NCBI GenBank assembly: GCA_963836195.1
Contig: CAWIIX010000017.1
Span: forward strand, 124,001-188,000
Length of the DNA stretch: 64,000 bases
Reading direction: 5' to 3'
From: Trebonia sp963836195
GTDB taxonomy: Bacteria > Actinomycetota > Actinomycetes > Streptosporangiales > Streptosporangiaceae
The position numbers and the translations under genes are program-made. The notes beneath the pieces were generated by a model. It was not told the DNA's origin. It worked only from the letters and a program-made list of their open reading frames with translations, and ran no database searches. Of this stretch, positions 47,203-55,845 are shown one piece after another (position 1 is the first letter of the stretch; each line of letters starts with the position of its first letter).

Positions 47203-47260
47203 GATCTACCTGATATCACGAGCGGGCCTGCAGGCGCGTAACCGCCCCTATCCTGGTCAG

Positions 47261-48781
47261 GTGGGAGAAGCACGCACCTACGAGATCCGGACCTACGGGT
47301 GCCAGATGAACGCGCACGACTCCGAGCGGGTCGCGGGCCTGCTTGAGGACGCCGGCTACGCCCGCGCGCCCGAGGGCGAGACCCCGGACCTGGTCGTGTT
47401 CAACACGTGCGCCGTCAGGGAGAACGCGGCCGACCGGCTCTACGGCAACCTGGGCCATCTGCTCCCGGCGAAGAAGGCGCACGCGGGGATGCAGATCGCC
47501 GTCGGCGGCTGCCTGGCGCAGATGGAGCGGGAGCAGATCACCAAGCGCGCCCCCTGGGTCGACGTGGTGTACGGCACGCACAACATCGGGTCGCTCCCGA
47601 AGCTGCTCGAGCGGGCGCGCGATCGGCGCGAGGCGCAGGTCGAGTTCGAGGAGACCCTCGCCACCTTCCCGTCGCTGCTGCCGGCCCGCCGCGAGTCGCC
47701 CTACTCGGCCTGGGTGTCCATCTCCGTCGGCTGCAACAACACCTGCACCTTCTGCATCGTCCCGTCGCTGCGCGGAACCGAACGCGACCGCCGTCCCGGC
47801 GACATCCTCGAGGAAATCGGCCAGCTGGTCGACCAGGGCGTCATCGAGGTCACGCTGCTCGGCCAGAACGTGAACTCCTACGGGTCGGAGTTCGGCGACC
47901 GGCTGGCGTTCGGCAAGCTGCTGCGCGCCTGCGGCCAGATCGAGGGCCTGGAGCGGGTTCGCTTCACCTCACCGCACCCGCGCGACTTCACCGATGACGT
48001 GATCGCGGCGATGGCGGAGACCCCCAACGTGATGCCCAGCCTGCACATGCCGCTGCAGTCCGGGTCGGACCCGATCCTGCGGGCGATGCGCCGCGCCTAC
48101 CGGCGCGACCGCTACCTGTCGATTCTGGACAACGTGCGCGCGCGGCTGCCGCACGCGGCGATCACCACCGACATCATCGTCGGCTTTCCCGGCGAGACCG
48201 AGGCCGACTTCGCCGACACGCTGGACGTGGTGCGCCGGGCCCGGTTCGCGTCCGCCTTCACGTTCCAGTACTCGATCCGCGCGGGGACGCCCGCCGCCAC
48301 CATGGACGGCCAGGTGCCGCGGGACGTCGTGCAGGACCGGTACGAGCGGCTGGTCGCGCTGATCGAGCAGATCTCGACCGAGGAGAACGAGAAGCAGGAC
48401 GGCACCGTGGTCGAGGTCCTCGTCGCCGAGGGAGAAGGCCGCAAGGACGCCGCCACGCGCCGCATGTCCGGCCGGGCCCGCGATAACCGCCTCGTGCACT
48501 TCGTCCCGTCCGCGCCCGCAGCCGACGGGTCTGACCCGTCCGCGCTGACCCCGAGGCCGGGCGACATCGTCACGACCCGCGTCACCCACGGCGCGCCGCA
48601 CCACCTCATCGCCGACGGCGCCCCGCTCGACGTCCGCCGGACCCGGGCCGGCGACGCCTGGGAATCCCGCCGGGCCGCCGCGGCGGCGGTCAGCGCGACC
48701 GCAGGCGCGGCGTCCCCGCAGCCGGGGACCGCCTCGGGGCCTGCCCCGGTGCTGCTCGGCATGCCGGCCCGCCGAGGGTAG
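47261..48781 (+). CDS. miaB: tRNA-2-methylthio-N6-dimethylallyladenosine synthase
   Basis: A 506-residue radical-SAM methylthiotransferase acting on A37 of tRNAs reading UNN codons. N-terminal cysteines lie in TYGCQMN, NTCAVRE and GGCLAQ. The SAM cluster is CNNTCTFC, followed by a TRAM domain and an Ala-rich tail. I preferred GTG 47261 over the earlier ATG, which would overlap the divergent peptidase start. It acts after MiaA, encoded 17 bp downstream. Confidence 0.94.
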   Translation: MGEARTYEIRTYGCQMNAHDSERVAGLLEDAGYARAPEGETPDLVVFNTCAVRENAADRLYGNLGHLLPAKKAHAGMQIAVGGCLAQMEREQITKRAPWVDVVYGTHNIGSLPKLLERARDRREAQVEFEETLATFPSLLPARRESPYSAWVSISVGCNNTCTFCIVPSLRGTERDRRPGDILEEIGQLVDQGVIEVTLLGQNVNSYGSEFGDRLAFGKLLRACGQIEGLERVRFTSPHPRDFTDDVIAAMAETPNVMPSLHMPLQSGSDPILRAMRRAYRRDRYLSILDNVRARLPHAAITTDIIVGFPGETEADFADTLDVVRRARFASAFTFQYSIRAGTPAATMDGQVPRDVVQDRYERLVALIEQISTEENEKQDGTVVEVLVAEGEGRKDAATRRMSGRARDNRLVHFVPSAPAADGSDPSALTPRPGDIVTTRVTHGAPHHLIADGAPLDVRRTRAGDAWESRRAAAAAVSATAGAASPQPGTASGPAPVLLGMPARRG

Positions 48782-48797
48782 CCGTCCGCCCGCCGTC

Positions 48798-49709
48798 ATG
48801 CTGATCGCGATCGTGGGGCCCACCGCCGTCGGCAAGTCCGACCTGGCGGTCGACATCGCGCTCGCCCTTGGCGGCGAGGTCATCAACGCCGACTCGATGC
48901 AGCTCTACCGGGGGATGGACATCGGCACGGCCAAGCTGACGATGGCCGACCGCCGTGGCGTCCCGCACCATCTGCTCGACGTCTGGGACATCACCAGGAC
49001 CGCCAGCGTGGCCGAGTATCAGGTGCTCGCCGCTCATGTCATCGACGACATCGAGGCCCGCGGCCGGGTCCCGGTGCTGGTCGGCGGTTCCGGTCTCTAC
49101 ATCAGGGCGGCCCTGGGCGACCTCGACTTCCCCGGCACCGACGACGAGATCAGAGCGCGGCTCGAGTCCGAGCTCGCCGCGGACGGCCCGCTCGGCCTCT
49201 ACCAGCGGCTGCAGGCCGTCGACCCGATCGCGGCGGCCGCGATCCTGCCATCGAACGGCCGCCGGATCGTCCGCGCGCTGGAAGTGGTGGAGCTGTCCGG
49301 CCGTCCCTTCAGCGCCACCCTGCCCGGCTACGACTCCGGCCGAGCCGCCGTCCAGGTCGGGCTCGGCATCGACCGGTCCGAACTCGACCGGCGGATCGAG
49401 GCGCGGGTCGACCGGATGTGGGCGGCCGGGTTCGAGGCGGAGGTGCGCGCCCTGGCCGCCGTCGGCCTGCGCGACGGCAGGACCGCCTCCCGCGCCCTCG
49501 GGTATCAGCAGGTGCTGCGCGCCCTTGACGGCGAGTGGACGGCCGAGCAGGCCCGTGAGGAGACCGCCCGGGCAACCCGCCGCTTCGCCCGCCGCCAGGA
49601 ATCCTGGTTCAGACGAGACCCGCGCATTACCTGGCTCGCGTCCGGGGCGGACCTGACAACCCACGCCCTGGCCCTCCTAAGGGAGCGTTTTCGCGACCGC
49701 GGCCACTGA
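48798..49709 (+). CDS. miaA: tRNA dimethylallyltransferase
   Basis: A 303-residue enzyme that prenylates A37 of tRNA. The P-loop is IVGPTAVGKSDLA. NADSMQLYRGMDIGTAKLT, GVPHHLLDVWDI and LVGGSGLYIRA are the conserved substrate motifs. It forms one operon with miaB and supplies its substrate. In Streptomyces dapF usually follows; here the lysozyme-like cassette follows instead. Confidence 0.95.
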   Translation: MLIAIVGPTAVGKSDLAVDIALALGGEVINADSMQLYRGMDIGTAKLTMADRRGVPHHLLDVWDITRTASVAEYQVLAAHVIDDIEARGRVPVLVGGSGLYIRAALGDLDFPGTDDEIRARLESELAADGPLGLYQRLQAVDPIAAAAILPSNGRRIVRALEVVELSGRPFSATLPGYDSGRAAVQVGLGIDRSELDRRIEARVDRMWAAGFEAEVRALAAVGLRDGRTASRALGYQQVLRALDGEWTAEQAREETARATRRFARRQESWFRRDPRITWLASGADLTTHALALLRERFRDRGH

Positions 49710-49750
49710 GCGCTTCATCGTCTCATGTATCCGATGAATCACATTCTGTA

Positions 49751-50070
49751 GTTTTCTCACATACTGTACGCATCCGATTGCTTAGGGCTTACTAGTCCAT
49801 TCGGGTGGTTCGTCGCTCTGCGTGGCCCCCGTTGTCACGGTTGCCGGGGTCGGCCGGGAACCGCGCGGGGGCCGGGGCTTTCCCGCCTGACCAGGACTTC
49901 TGGGCGGTTTGTCCGATCGATAGCCCGGCTGGGCCATGTGCAGCCAAACGTGACGTTCCGGTGTTTACGGACGGTGACGCTGTTCAGGAGCGATTACCGC
50001 TTGTTAGGCCTGGCGAGAGGTCCTCCCCTCGTGACTGCGTAGCCGGGCACGGAACGGCGTAAGGGAATTC
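49751..50070 (+). promoter_or_regulatory. Conserved ~320-nt leader, copy 1
   Basis: It is collinear with 51311-51634. Shared blocks include GTAGTTTTC at the start, TTCGGGTGGTTCGTCGCT in the middle, and near the end GAGCGATTACCGCTTGTTAG, GACTGCGTAGCCGGGCACGG and AACGGCGTAAGGGAA, with small hairpins. It precedes the TTG start of the lysozyme-like gene. It could be a structured regulatory 5'-UTR. I could not align it to ydaO/c-di-AMP or other known classes. Confidence 0.65.
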
Positions 50071-51026
50071 TTGACCGCAGGCACGAAGCGTTACGATCTC
50101 AGCAAGTTCGTCCTCTTCAAACGGAACAGCCAGGACGGCGAGCAGGCGACCCAGCACCCCCAGGCTGGCGACGCCGACCGCTATACCGGGCGGCATGCCC
50201 ACCCCCAGGGCAAGACGCCCCGCAAGCGGGTCGGCCGGATCGTCCCCGCCGCCGGGGTGGCCGTTGCCCTCGTGGCCGGGGCGACCGCCTACGGCCTGGT
50301 CGCGGGCAGCGGCCATCCGCAGGGGCCGGCCTCTCGGCCGACCTGGCGCTCCCCGGCCACCAGAGCAGCGCGACCCACGCCGGCTCCGGCGTCGACTCGG
50401 CCGCGTCAGCCAGGCTTCGGTCCGCCGCGGCCACGGGCCGCCCCGCCGCCTCGGCGTCGGCCAGGCCGCAGGCCAGCCGGCCGGCCACGGCCGCCCCGAA
50501 GGCGAAGGCGGTGCCGTCCGCCACCCGGGCGAGCGCGCCCGCCGCCAAGGCCGCGCCCGCCCACGCGGCCGTCCAGCCCGCCACCGCCGCCGCGCCGCCG
50601 GCCGCGAAGACGCTGAGCTGCAACCTGTCCGGTGGCATGCTCCCGGACAACGTCACCGCGATCGTCACCTTCCTGCTCGCCCACGGCTACAGCCACAACG
50701 CGGCGGCCGGCATCGCGGGCAACATGTACCAGGAGTCCAAGGGCAACCCGGAGTCCGAGGGCATGGGCGGCGGCGGCCTGATCGGCTTCACCCCGCTGCC
50801 GGCCGGGTACGTGACCGGCAACCCGTCGACGGACCTGCAGACGCAGCTCGAGGCGGTGCTGACTTACAACCAGCAGTGGTCGGGCTACCTGCCGGAACTG
50901 AACGACGCCGCCAGCCCGGCCGACGCCGCCTCGATCTACGTCACCGATTTCGAGCGGGCGGGCATCCCCGCCGCCAGCACCCGCGAGGCCTCGGCCGAGA
51001 ACGTCGCCAGCGCTTGCGGCATCTAG
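50071..51026 (+). CDS. Secreted phage-tail-lysozyme-like protein, copy 1, one frameshift
   Basis: About 318 residues. From TTG 50071: MTAGTKRYDLSKF, a basic cytoplasmic stretch, a membrane/signal helix (IVPAAGVAVALVAGATAYGLVAG), an Ala/Pro/Ser linker, and a C-terminal domain (VTAIVTFLLAHGYSHNAAAGIAGNMYQESKGNPES...GGGLIGFTP). This matches the phage tail lysozyme/transglycosylase type (PF18013-like), with Glu of QESKGNPES a likely acid. The frame shifts by one base near the G-run at 50318-50335; the paralogue at 51635 is intact and shows the expected reading. Probably cleaves cell wall. Confidence 0.75.
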
Positions 51027-51042
51027 GGGCCTGCGTCTAGGC

Positions 51043-51157
51043 GGCCCTGCCGTCCGGGAGGCCCTGCCGTCCGGGAGGCCCGCCATCCGGGAGGCCCTGC
51101 CGTCCGGGAGGCCCTGCCGTCCGGAGGCCCTGCCGTCCGGGAGGCTCCGCCATCCGG
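51043..51157 (+). repeat. 17-bp tandem repeats
   Basis: About seven units of GGCCCTGCCGTCCGGGA, some 16 bp or with CGCCATCCGG, directly after the first lysozyme-like gene and before its terminator. Absent from the second copy of the cassette. Confidence 0.85.
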
Positions 51158-51171
51158 CCGTCCCCGCCATC

Positions 51172-51209
51172 CAGCCGGCCAGGCCCTCAGGGGCCTGGCC
51201 GGCTGTTTG
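51172..51209 (+). terminator. Terminator of lysozyme-like copy 1
   Basis: 15-bp perfect arms CAGCCGGCCAGGCCC / GGGCCTGGCCGGCTG, a 4-nt loop, then TTTGT. Nearly the same hairpin ends copy 2. Confidence 0.9.
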
Positions 51210-51310
51210 TCTGCGTCGGTTGTGCTCCCGTGAGCGATTTTTGACTAGCGTTTTCGGGACCCGGCTCGGGTGACGGGTGATCACCTGATGAACCATGACC
51301 GTCTCTTTCA

Positions 51311-51634
51311 GTAGTTTTCGCACGTTTTGTACGAATCTGATTACTCACGGTCGACTAGTCATTTCGGGTGGTTCGTCGCTTTCGGTGACCTCCGTTGTCA
51401 GGGATGCCGGGACCGCGCTGCAAGGCCGTCACGGGCGGGACTCCAGCGTCCTGACCAGGCTTTTGAATCGATTGGCGAATCCGTAGCCACCCTGGGCTAT
51501 GTGTGGCGAAAAGTAACGTTTGGGCGTTTGCAGGCTGTGACGCTGTTCGGGAGCGATTACCGCTTGTTAGGCCTGGCGAGAGGTCTCCCCCCTCGTGACT
51601 GCGTAGCCGGGCACGGAACGGCGTAAGGGAATCC
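51311..51634 (+). promoter_or_regulatory. Conserved ~320-nt leader, copy 2
   Basis: Counterpart of 49751-50070. The 3' 100 nt are nearly identical, the middle less so with equal length. Both leaders end with a frame reading RDCVAGHGTA-stop just before the TTG start, which may be coincidental or a leader peptide. The upstream gap 51210-51310 holds nothing else I can see. Confidence 0.65.
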
Positions 51635-52627
51635 TTGACCGCAGGCACCAGGCGTAACGGCAGCAAGGTCGGCGTCTTCGCGCGCAGCAGCCACGATGGC
51701 GGGCAGGCGCGCCAGCACCACGGGGCCGGCGGGTCCGCCGACCAGTACACCGGGCGGCACGCAGCAGCGGGCCACCGGAGCAAGACGGCCCGCAAGCGGG
51801 TCGGCAAGGTCGTCCCTGCCGCGGGGGTGGCCGCAGCCCTCGCGGTCGGGGCGGTCGCCTACGGCCTCGTCGCCGGGACCGGCAGCCCGCAGGCCGCCCA
51901 GCTCTCGACCGACCTGGCGGTTCCGGTCAGCAGCCTGAGCGGCTCGGCCCACGCCGGCGTCGGCGGCTCGGCCGCGTCCGCCATGATCGCGGCCGCCCGG
52001 ACGGCCAGCAGCGCCGTCGCCACCGCGTCGGCCAAGCTCCCGGCCAGCCGGTCGCCGAAGGCCGCGAAGCCGACGGTCGCACCGTCCTTCGCCCCCGCCA
52101 GCACGACTGCCCCCCAGACGTCCGACGAGCCCGCGATCCCGTCGGCCTCGGCGACGCCGACCGCCCAGGCCACGCACTCCTCATCGGGCGGCAGCGCGAA
52201 GGTCGCGGCGGACATCGCCGACGGCAACAACACGCTCGCGATCGGCCAGTACCTGGTGGACAACGGTTACTCCATAGCCGCGGCCGCGGGCGTCGCCTCC
52301 TGCGTGGACGGCGAGTCCGGCGGCAACCCCGAGTCTGTAGGCGACGGGGGCGGCGGCCTGATCGGCTGGACGCCGCTCGGGTCGGCCCAGCCGGACGGGA
52401 ACATCATCACCGGCAACGCCTCGGCCGACATGATGACGCAGCTGGCCGACATCCTGTACTACAACGCCGATGAGATCGGTCAGTCCAAGGTGGCCGGGCT
52501 GGACAGCCAGACCGACCCGGTCGCGGCGGCCGACTTCTACTCGCAGAACTTCGAGAAGCCGGCCGTGACCAACTCCGACGTGGTGCCGTCCGTCGCCGAG
52601 AACGTCTACTCGGAACTGGGCGGCTGA
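51635..52627 (+). CDS. Secreted phage-tail-lysozyme-like protein, copy 2
   Basis: A 330-residue intact paralogue of 50071-51026. MTAGTRRNGSKVGVF from TTG 51635, membrane/signal helix VVPAAGVAAALAVGAVAYGLVAG, Ala/Ser/Thr-rich linker, and C-terminal domain NTLAIGQYLVDNGYSIAAAAGVASCVDGESGGNPESVGDGGGGLIGWTP. The catalytic-type Glu is retained (DGESGGNPES). Linkers have diverged far more than the N-termini and the catalytic domain. The same leader and terminator indicate duplication of the whole transcription unit. Likely wall-remodelling enzyme. Confidence 0.82.
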   Translation: MTAGTRRNGSKVGVFARSSHDGGQARQHHGAGGSADQYTGRHAAAGHRSKTARKRVGKVVPAAGVAAALAVGAVAYGLVAGTGSPQAAQLSTDLAVPVSSLSGSAHAGVGGSAASAMIAAARTASSAVATASAKLPASRSPKAAKPTVAPSFAPASTTAPQTSDEPAIPSASATPTAQATHSSSGGSAKVAADIADGNNTLAIGQYLVDNGYSIAAAAGVASCVDGESGGNPESVGDGGGGLIGWTPLGSAQPDGNIITGNASADMMTQLADILYYNADEIGQSKVAGLDSQTDPVAAADFYSQNFEKPAVTNSDVVPSVAENVYSELGG

Positions 52628-52645
52628 CCGCCGCAGCCGGACCTC

Positions 52646-52684
52646 CAGCCGGCCAGGCCCCCCGGGTGCTTGGCCGGCTGTTTG
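52646..52684 (+). terminator. Terminator of lysozyme-like copy 2
   Basis: CAGCCGGCCAGGC / GCTTGGCCGGCTG (one G-T pair) with a 9-nt loop, then TTTG. Homologous to the one at 51172. Confidence 0.85.
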
Positions 52685-53046
52685 CTCTGTGGCGATTGTC
52701 GACTCGCGAGATCAATGCTTATTCATGATCAGCAAAGTAATTGAGCCCGGCGTCGCCCGATAAGCGCGCCCTGCCGTTGTTTCCGGTGTGGTCGACGTGA
52801 ATGTCAATACCTCAGGATTCCCCTGAGTCGCATGAATTATCTCGACGGGCCGATCGGCGCTTTCGATCGTTACTTTAGGTAGCCGTCGTAGAACTATTTG
52901 TGATTTTTTTTGCCTCGAGGCTCTGGGTATTTCGCGCTTGCGCCGTTACTATCAAAAGCGAGGAGCCAGCCGATAGAAGTTCTGGACGCAAAGCCCGCGC
53001 CTAGAGCTGCTACGGATTGTAACTTCGTGAGGACTCGGAGTAGTCA
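52685..53046 (+). promoter_or_regulatory. Leader of the EPAYA-repeat protein, with a GEMM-like 12-mer
   Basis: A 362-bp AT-rich gap with no gene seen. GGACGCAAAGCC at 52984-52995, preceded by a CCAG...CTGG stem (52966-52985), looks like the 3' strand of the c-di-GMP-I (GEMM) riboswitch core. The matching GCAAACC strand is not evident. GGAG at 53037-53040 is the likely ribosome-binding site. Confidence 0.35.
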
Positions 53047-55824
53047 ATGACTGACGTTATTCGCCCAGCGAACGGCCAGGCGGCTAATGCGCAGTCCTCA
53101 GGAATTGCCTGGCAAGACCCTCATGGAACACCCGGATATGACGCCGCGATAAGGGAAAGAACCCTAGTAGCGCCTGAATCCGGGGAAGCCCGCGCCTGGT
53201 CCAAGCGGCCCGGGCCTGGCGCGGCAAGCCCGGCGGGCTGGTTCCTGCCGACCGACGGGGAAGCGGCCCCCCCGTTTCGGTCCGGTATGGAGCCAGCCCG
53301 CTCGGATAAATTCGCCCGGGCGCCGGGCGCGGATGGCGATGATCGCGGCGGCAGGCGTCGGAGCCCGCAGGCCCCGGCCGACCCCGCCCGCGCCCTCTGG
53401 CCGTGGACGTTCCCGACTGCGCCGCGCTACGTTCCGGTCGTCGGGCCGACCGAGGCGCTGCGCGGGCGCGCGGGCGGCGACGCGATGGCCGTGCCGTCGG
53501 GCGCGGTCCCGGCCGTGACCGACCCGGCTCCCCGCTCCAGTTGGCAGCTCGCGCAGGAAGTGTGGCAGGAATCCGGTGTGACGTGGGAGCGCACCGCCCC
53601 CGAACTGGCGGACGTCGAGCCTGCGGCCGGCTGGCTCCCCGATGGCGAGCCACTCAGCGTCGCGCGCCTGACCTATGCGCCCCCGCACACCGACCTCCCC
53701 GGCCTCGCTGACCTCCCCAACCCCGAGCCCGCGTACGCCGAGCCCGAATACAGCGAGCCCGCATATGCCGAGCCCGCGTACGCCGAGCCCGCGTACAGCG
53801 AGCCCGCATATGCCGAGCCCGCGTACGCCGAGCCCGCGTACAGCGAGCCCGCGGACGCCGAGCCCGCCTACGCCGAGCCGACCGGCCTCGAGCCCGCCAC
53901 CGCCTGGCTTGCGGACCACGGCCCCGAGCACCAGGGGTCGGCGGCGGGCCTCCGTGCCACGACTGCCGAGGTGTGGCCGGGCGACCCCCAGCCCGGCGAT
54001 TTCGGGCGGTCCGCCCCCGATGCGCGGGCGGACGGCCGACCGCGCGACGCCCGGGGGTTCTATGCCGCCGACTCGGCCGGATTCGAGCCCGGGGCCGACG
54101 AGGAGTTCGGCGGCCCCGGGCGCGCCGATACGTGGTTCACTGGCGTCGGCCCGGCCGATTCGCGGTTCGCCGACGCCAGGTCGGCCGGCCGCGGCCCCGC
54201 CGACGCCCAGCGGGACCATCCACTGGGGCCGGGATCGCCGGCCCCCCCGGGATCAGCCGGGTCGGGGCAGGGCTGGCGCGCGCAGCGGCCGGGCCCGGCC
54301 TGGAGCGAGTATCCGCCCGATGGTTTCCCCGGGCAGGCCTGGCCGGCCGGCGCCGGGCGGGTGCCGCTGGGCGCGCCGGTTGTGCTCGACCCGGAGACGG
54401 ACGAGTCGGTCAGCCTGACCGAGCCCTTCGGCGCGGGCGAACCGGACGGCGGGGCGCCCGGCTGGGCCGGCGCGGCGTCGTTGAGCGAGCCCGATGAGCT
54501 GTTCCGGGCCTGGCAGGGATCGGTCAACCAGGCGGCGGCCGGGCGCGGCCCTTGGTCCGTGCCGCGACGGGCCGCATCGGCCTCGCGTCGTCGGCGCGCG
54601 CTGCAGGCGGCCGCGATCGGCGTGCCCGTCGTGATCATCGTCACCGTCGGGGCAGGCGCGCTGATGATGCTGACCGGCAAGGCCAATGACATGCTGGCGG
54701 TCCGGGCGGACACCGGGACCGCGTCGCCGGCCGCCACCGCCACCGGGACCTCGGGGACCGGTGCCGCCGCCCGGCCGACCGCAGGCGGGGTACCGCCGGC
54801 CTTCGCCAGCGCGGCCCTGTCCGGCTACCCGGGCCAGCGCGGCACCGTCGCCGTCACGTCGATGGCGGCGGCGGCGGGTGTCACCGTGGCTGTCGGCACG
54901 GCGGACGGCCACCCGGCGATCTGGCGCCGGGCCGCGACCGGCAGCTGGACGCTGGAGTCGGCCGCCAGCCTGAGCGCGGTGACCGGGTCGGCCGGGCTTG
55001 CCTCGGTGACGGACGGCCCGGCGGGCTGGATCGCGGTCGGCACCACGTCCGACGGCAGGTCGACGGAACCGGTGGTCCTCGCCTCGGCCGACGGCGTGCA
55101 ATGGCAGCCGGTCACCTCCCTGGCGGCCCAGGCGGGGGCCACCGAGTTCCTGGGGGCCGCCGCGGGCCGCTCCGGTTACGTGGTGGTGGGCAGGCAGATG
55201 ATCGGCGCCCGCACCTTCGCCGTCCTCTGGTACTCGGCCGACCTGCGCAGCTGGACGTCGGAAGGCAACGACGGGCTGGACGGCCGGCTGGCGGCCTCCA
55301 CCGCGAACGCGGTCACCGCGACCGCCGCCGGCTTCGTCGCCGTCGGCTCGCACGGCGCGGACCAGTCGATGTGGGTCTCGCCCGACGGGCAGCACTGGCG
55401 CCTGGACTCCGCGTCCCCGCCGGCCGGCGCGGCCAGCGCGACGCTCAGCTCCGTCGCCGCCAGCGGGGCGACCGTGGTGGCCGGCGGCTACGCCGCCACC
55501 CGGGCGGGCGACATCCCGGTGGTCGTGGTCTCGGCCGATGGCGGCGGCCAGTGGCGGCAGGTCGTGCTCCAGGCGCCGGACGGCCTCGGCCTGATCACCG
55601 CGCTGGCCGCCGCGCCCCACGGCTTCACGGCGGCGGGCATCGTCGGCCGCAGCGGCTCCCAGCACGCCGTCACCTGGACCTCCGCGGACGGGCTGACCTG
55701 GTCCGCCCCGGCCCCGGCCCCGTCCCCCGGCGGCGAGATCACCGCGCTGGCCCTCAGCGGCGGCACCGTCGCCGCTGCCGAGCAGGGCGCCACCCCCACC
55801 CTGGTCCCCCTCCCCGCGCGCTGA
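53047..55824 (+). CDS. Large bitopic membrane protein with EPAYA repeats and Asp-box ectodomain
   Basis: 925 residues. The cytoplasmic N-terminal ~515 residues are disordered and acidic, with ten EPAYA/EPAYS pentapeptides (about 227-276). One membrane helix (AAAIGVPVVIIVTVGAGALMML, about 521-543) follows. The extracellular C-terminus is a repeat domain with Asp-box motifs SADGVQW, SPDGQHW, SADGGGQW and SADGLTW, as in sialidase/BNR beta-propellers. It may sense or bind extracellular ligands. No enzymatic residues are recognised. Lone gene with a long leader; the family is not known to me. Confidence 0.75.
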   Translation: MTDVIRPANGQAANAQSSGIAWQDPHGTPGYDAAIRERTLVAPESGEARAWSKRPGPGAASPAGWFLPTDGEAAPPFRSGMEPARSDKFARAPGADGDDRGGRRRSPQAPADPARALWPWTFPTAPRYVPVVGPTEALRGRAGGDAMAVPSGAVPAVTDPAPRSSWQLAQEVWQESGVTWERTAPELADVEPAAGWLPDGEPLSVARLTYAPPHTDLPGLADLPNPEPAYAEPEYSEPAYAEPAYAEPAYSEPAYAEPAYAEPAYSEPADAEPAYAEPTGLEPATAWLADHGPEHQGSAAGLRATTAEVWPGDPQPGDFGRSAPDARADGRPRDARGFYAADSAGFEPGADEEFGGPGRADTWFTGVGPADSRFADARSAGRGPADAQRDHPLGPGSPAPPGSAGSGQGWRAQRPGPAWSEYPPDGFPGQAWPAGAGRVPLGAPVVLDPETDESVSLTEPFGAGEPDGGAPGWAGAASLSEPDELFRAWQGSVNQAAAGRGPWSVPRRAASASRRRRALQAAAIGVPVVIIVTVGAGALMMLTGKANDMLAVRADTGTASPAATATGTSGTGAAARPTAGGVPPAFASAALSGYPGQRGTVAVTSMAAAAGVTVAVGTADGHPAIWRRAATGSWTLESAASLSAVTGSAGLASVTDGPAGWIAVGTTSDGRSTEPVVLASADGVQWQPVTSLAAQAGATEFLGAAAGRSGYVVVGRQMIGARTFAVLWYSADLRSWTSEGNDGLDGRLAASTANAVTATAAGFVAVGSHGADQSMWVSPDGQHWRLDSASPPAGAASATLSSVAASGATVVAGGYAATRAGDIPVVVVSADGGGQWRQVVLQAPDGLGLITALAAAPHGFTAAGIVGRSGSQHAVTWTSADGLTWSAPAPAPSPGGEITALALSGGTVAAAEQGATPTLVPLPAR
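53725..53874 (+). repeat. Ten 15-bp repeats encoding EPAYA/EPAYS
   Basis: Units of the type GAGCCCGCGTACGCC, varying with GAATACAGC and GCATATGCC in a higher-order 45-bp pattern, indicating recent expansion. In-frame length change would alter repeat number only. Confidence 0.95.
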
Positions 55825-55845
55825 CCCGCCCCGTCCGCCGACGGA

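Noticed and set aside
49751..50070. c-di-AMP (ydaO/yuaA) riboswitch upstream of the lysozyme-like gene
   Set aside because: Context is right (wall hydrolase), but the conserved GGGGGACC, GGGUGAAUC and CAGCUAACCUCGUA segments are not present.
51043..51157. CRISPR-like array or integration site
   Set aside because: Simple head-to-tail 17-bp repeats, no unique spacers, no cas or integrase genes.
50071..52627. Prophage remnant because of the phage-tail-lysozyme-like domain
   Set aside because: No other phage genes; both proteins carry a membrane/signal helix and sit in conserved chromosomal context, so a host wall enzyme is more likely.
53725..53874. CRISPR-like array
   Set aside because: The 15-bp repeats are contiguous without spacers and lie in frame in a protein gene.
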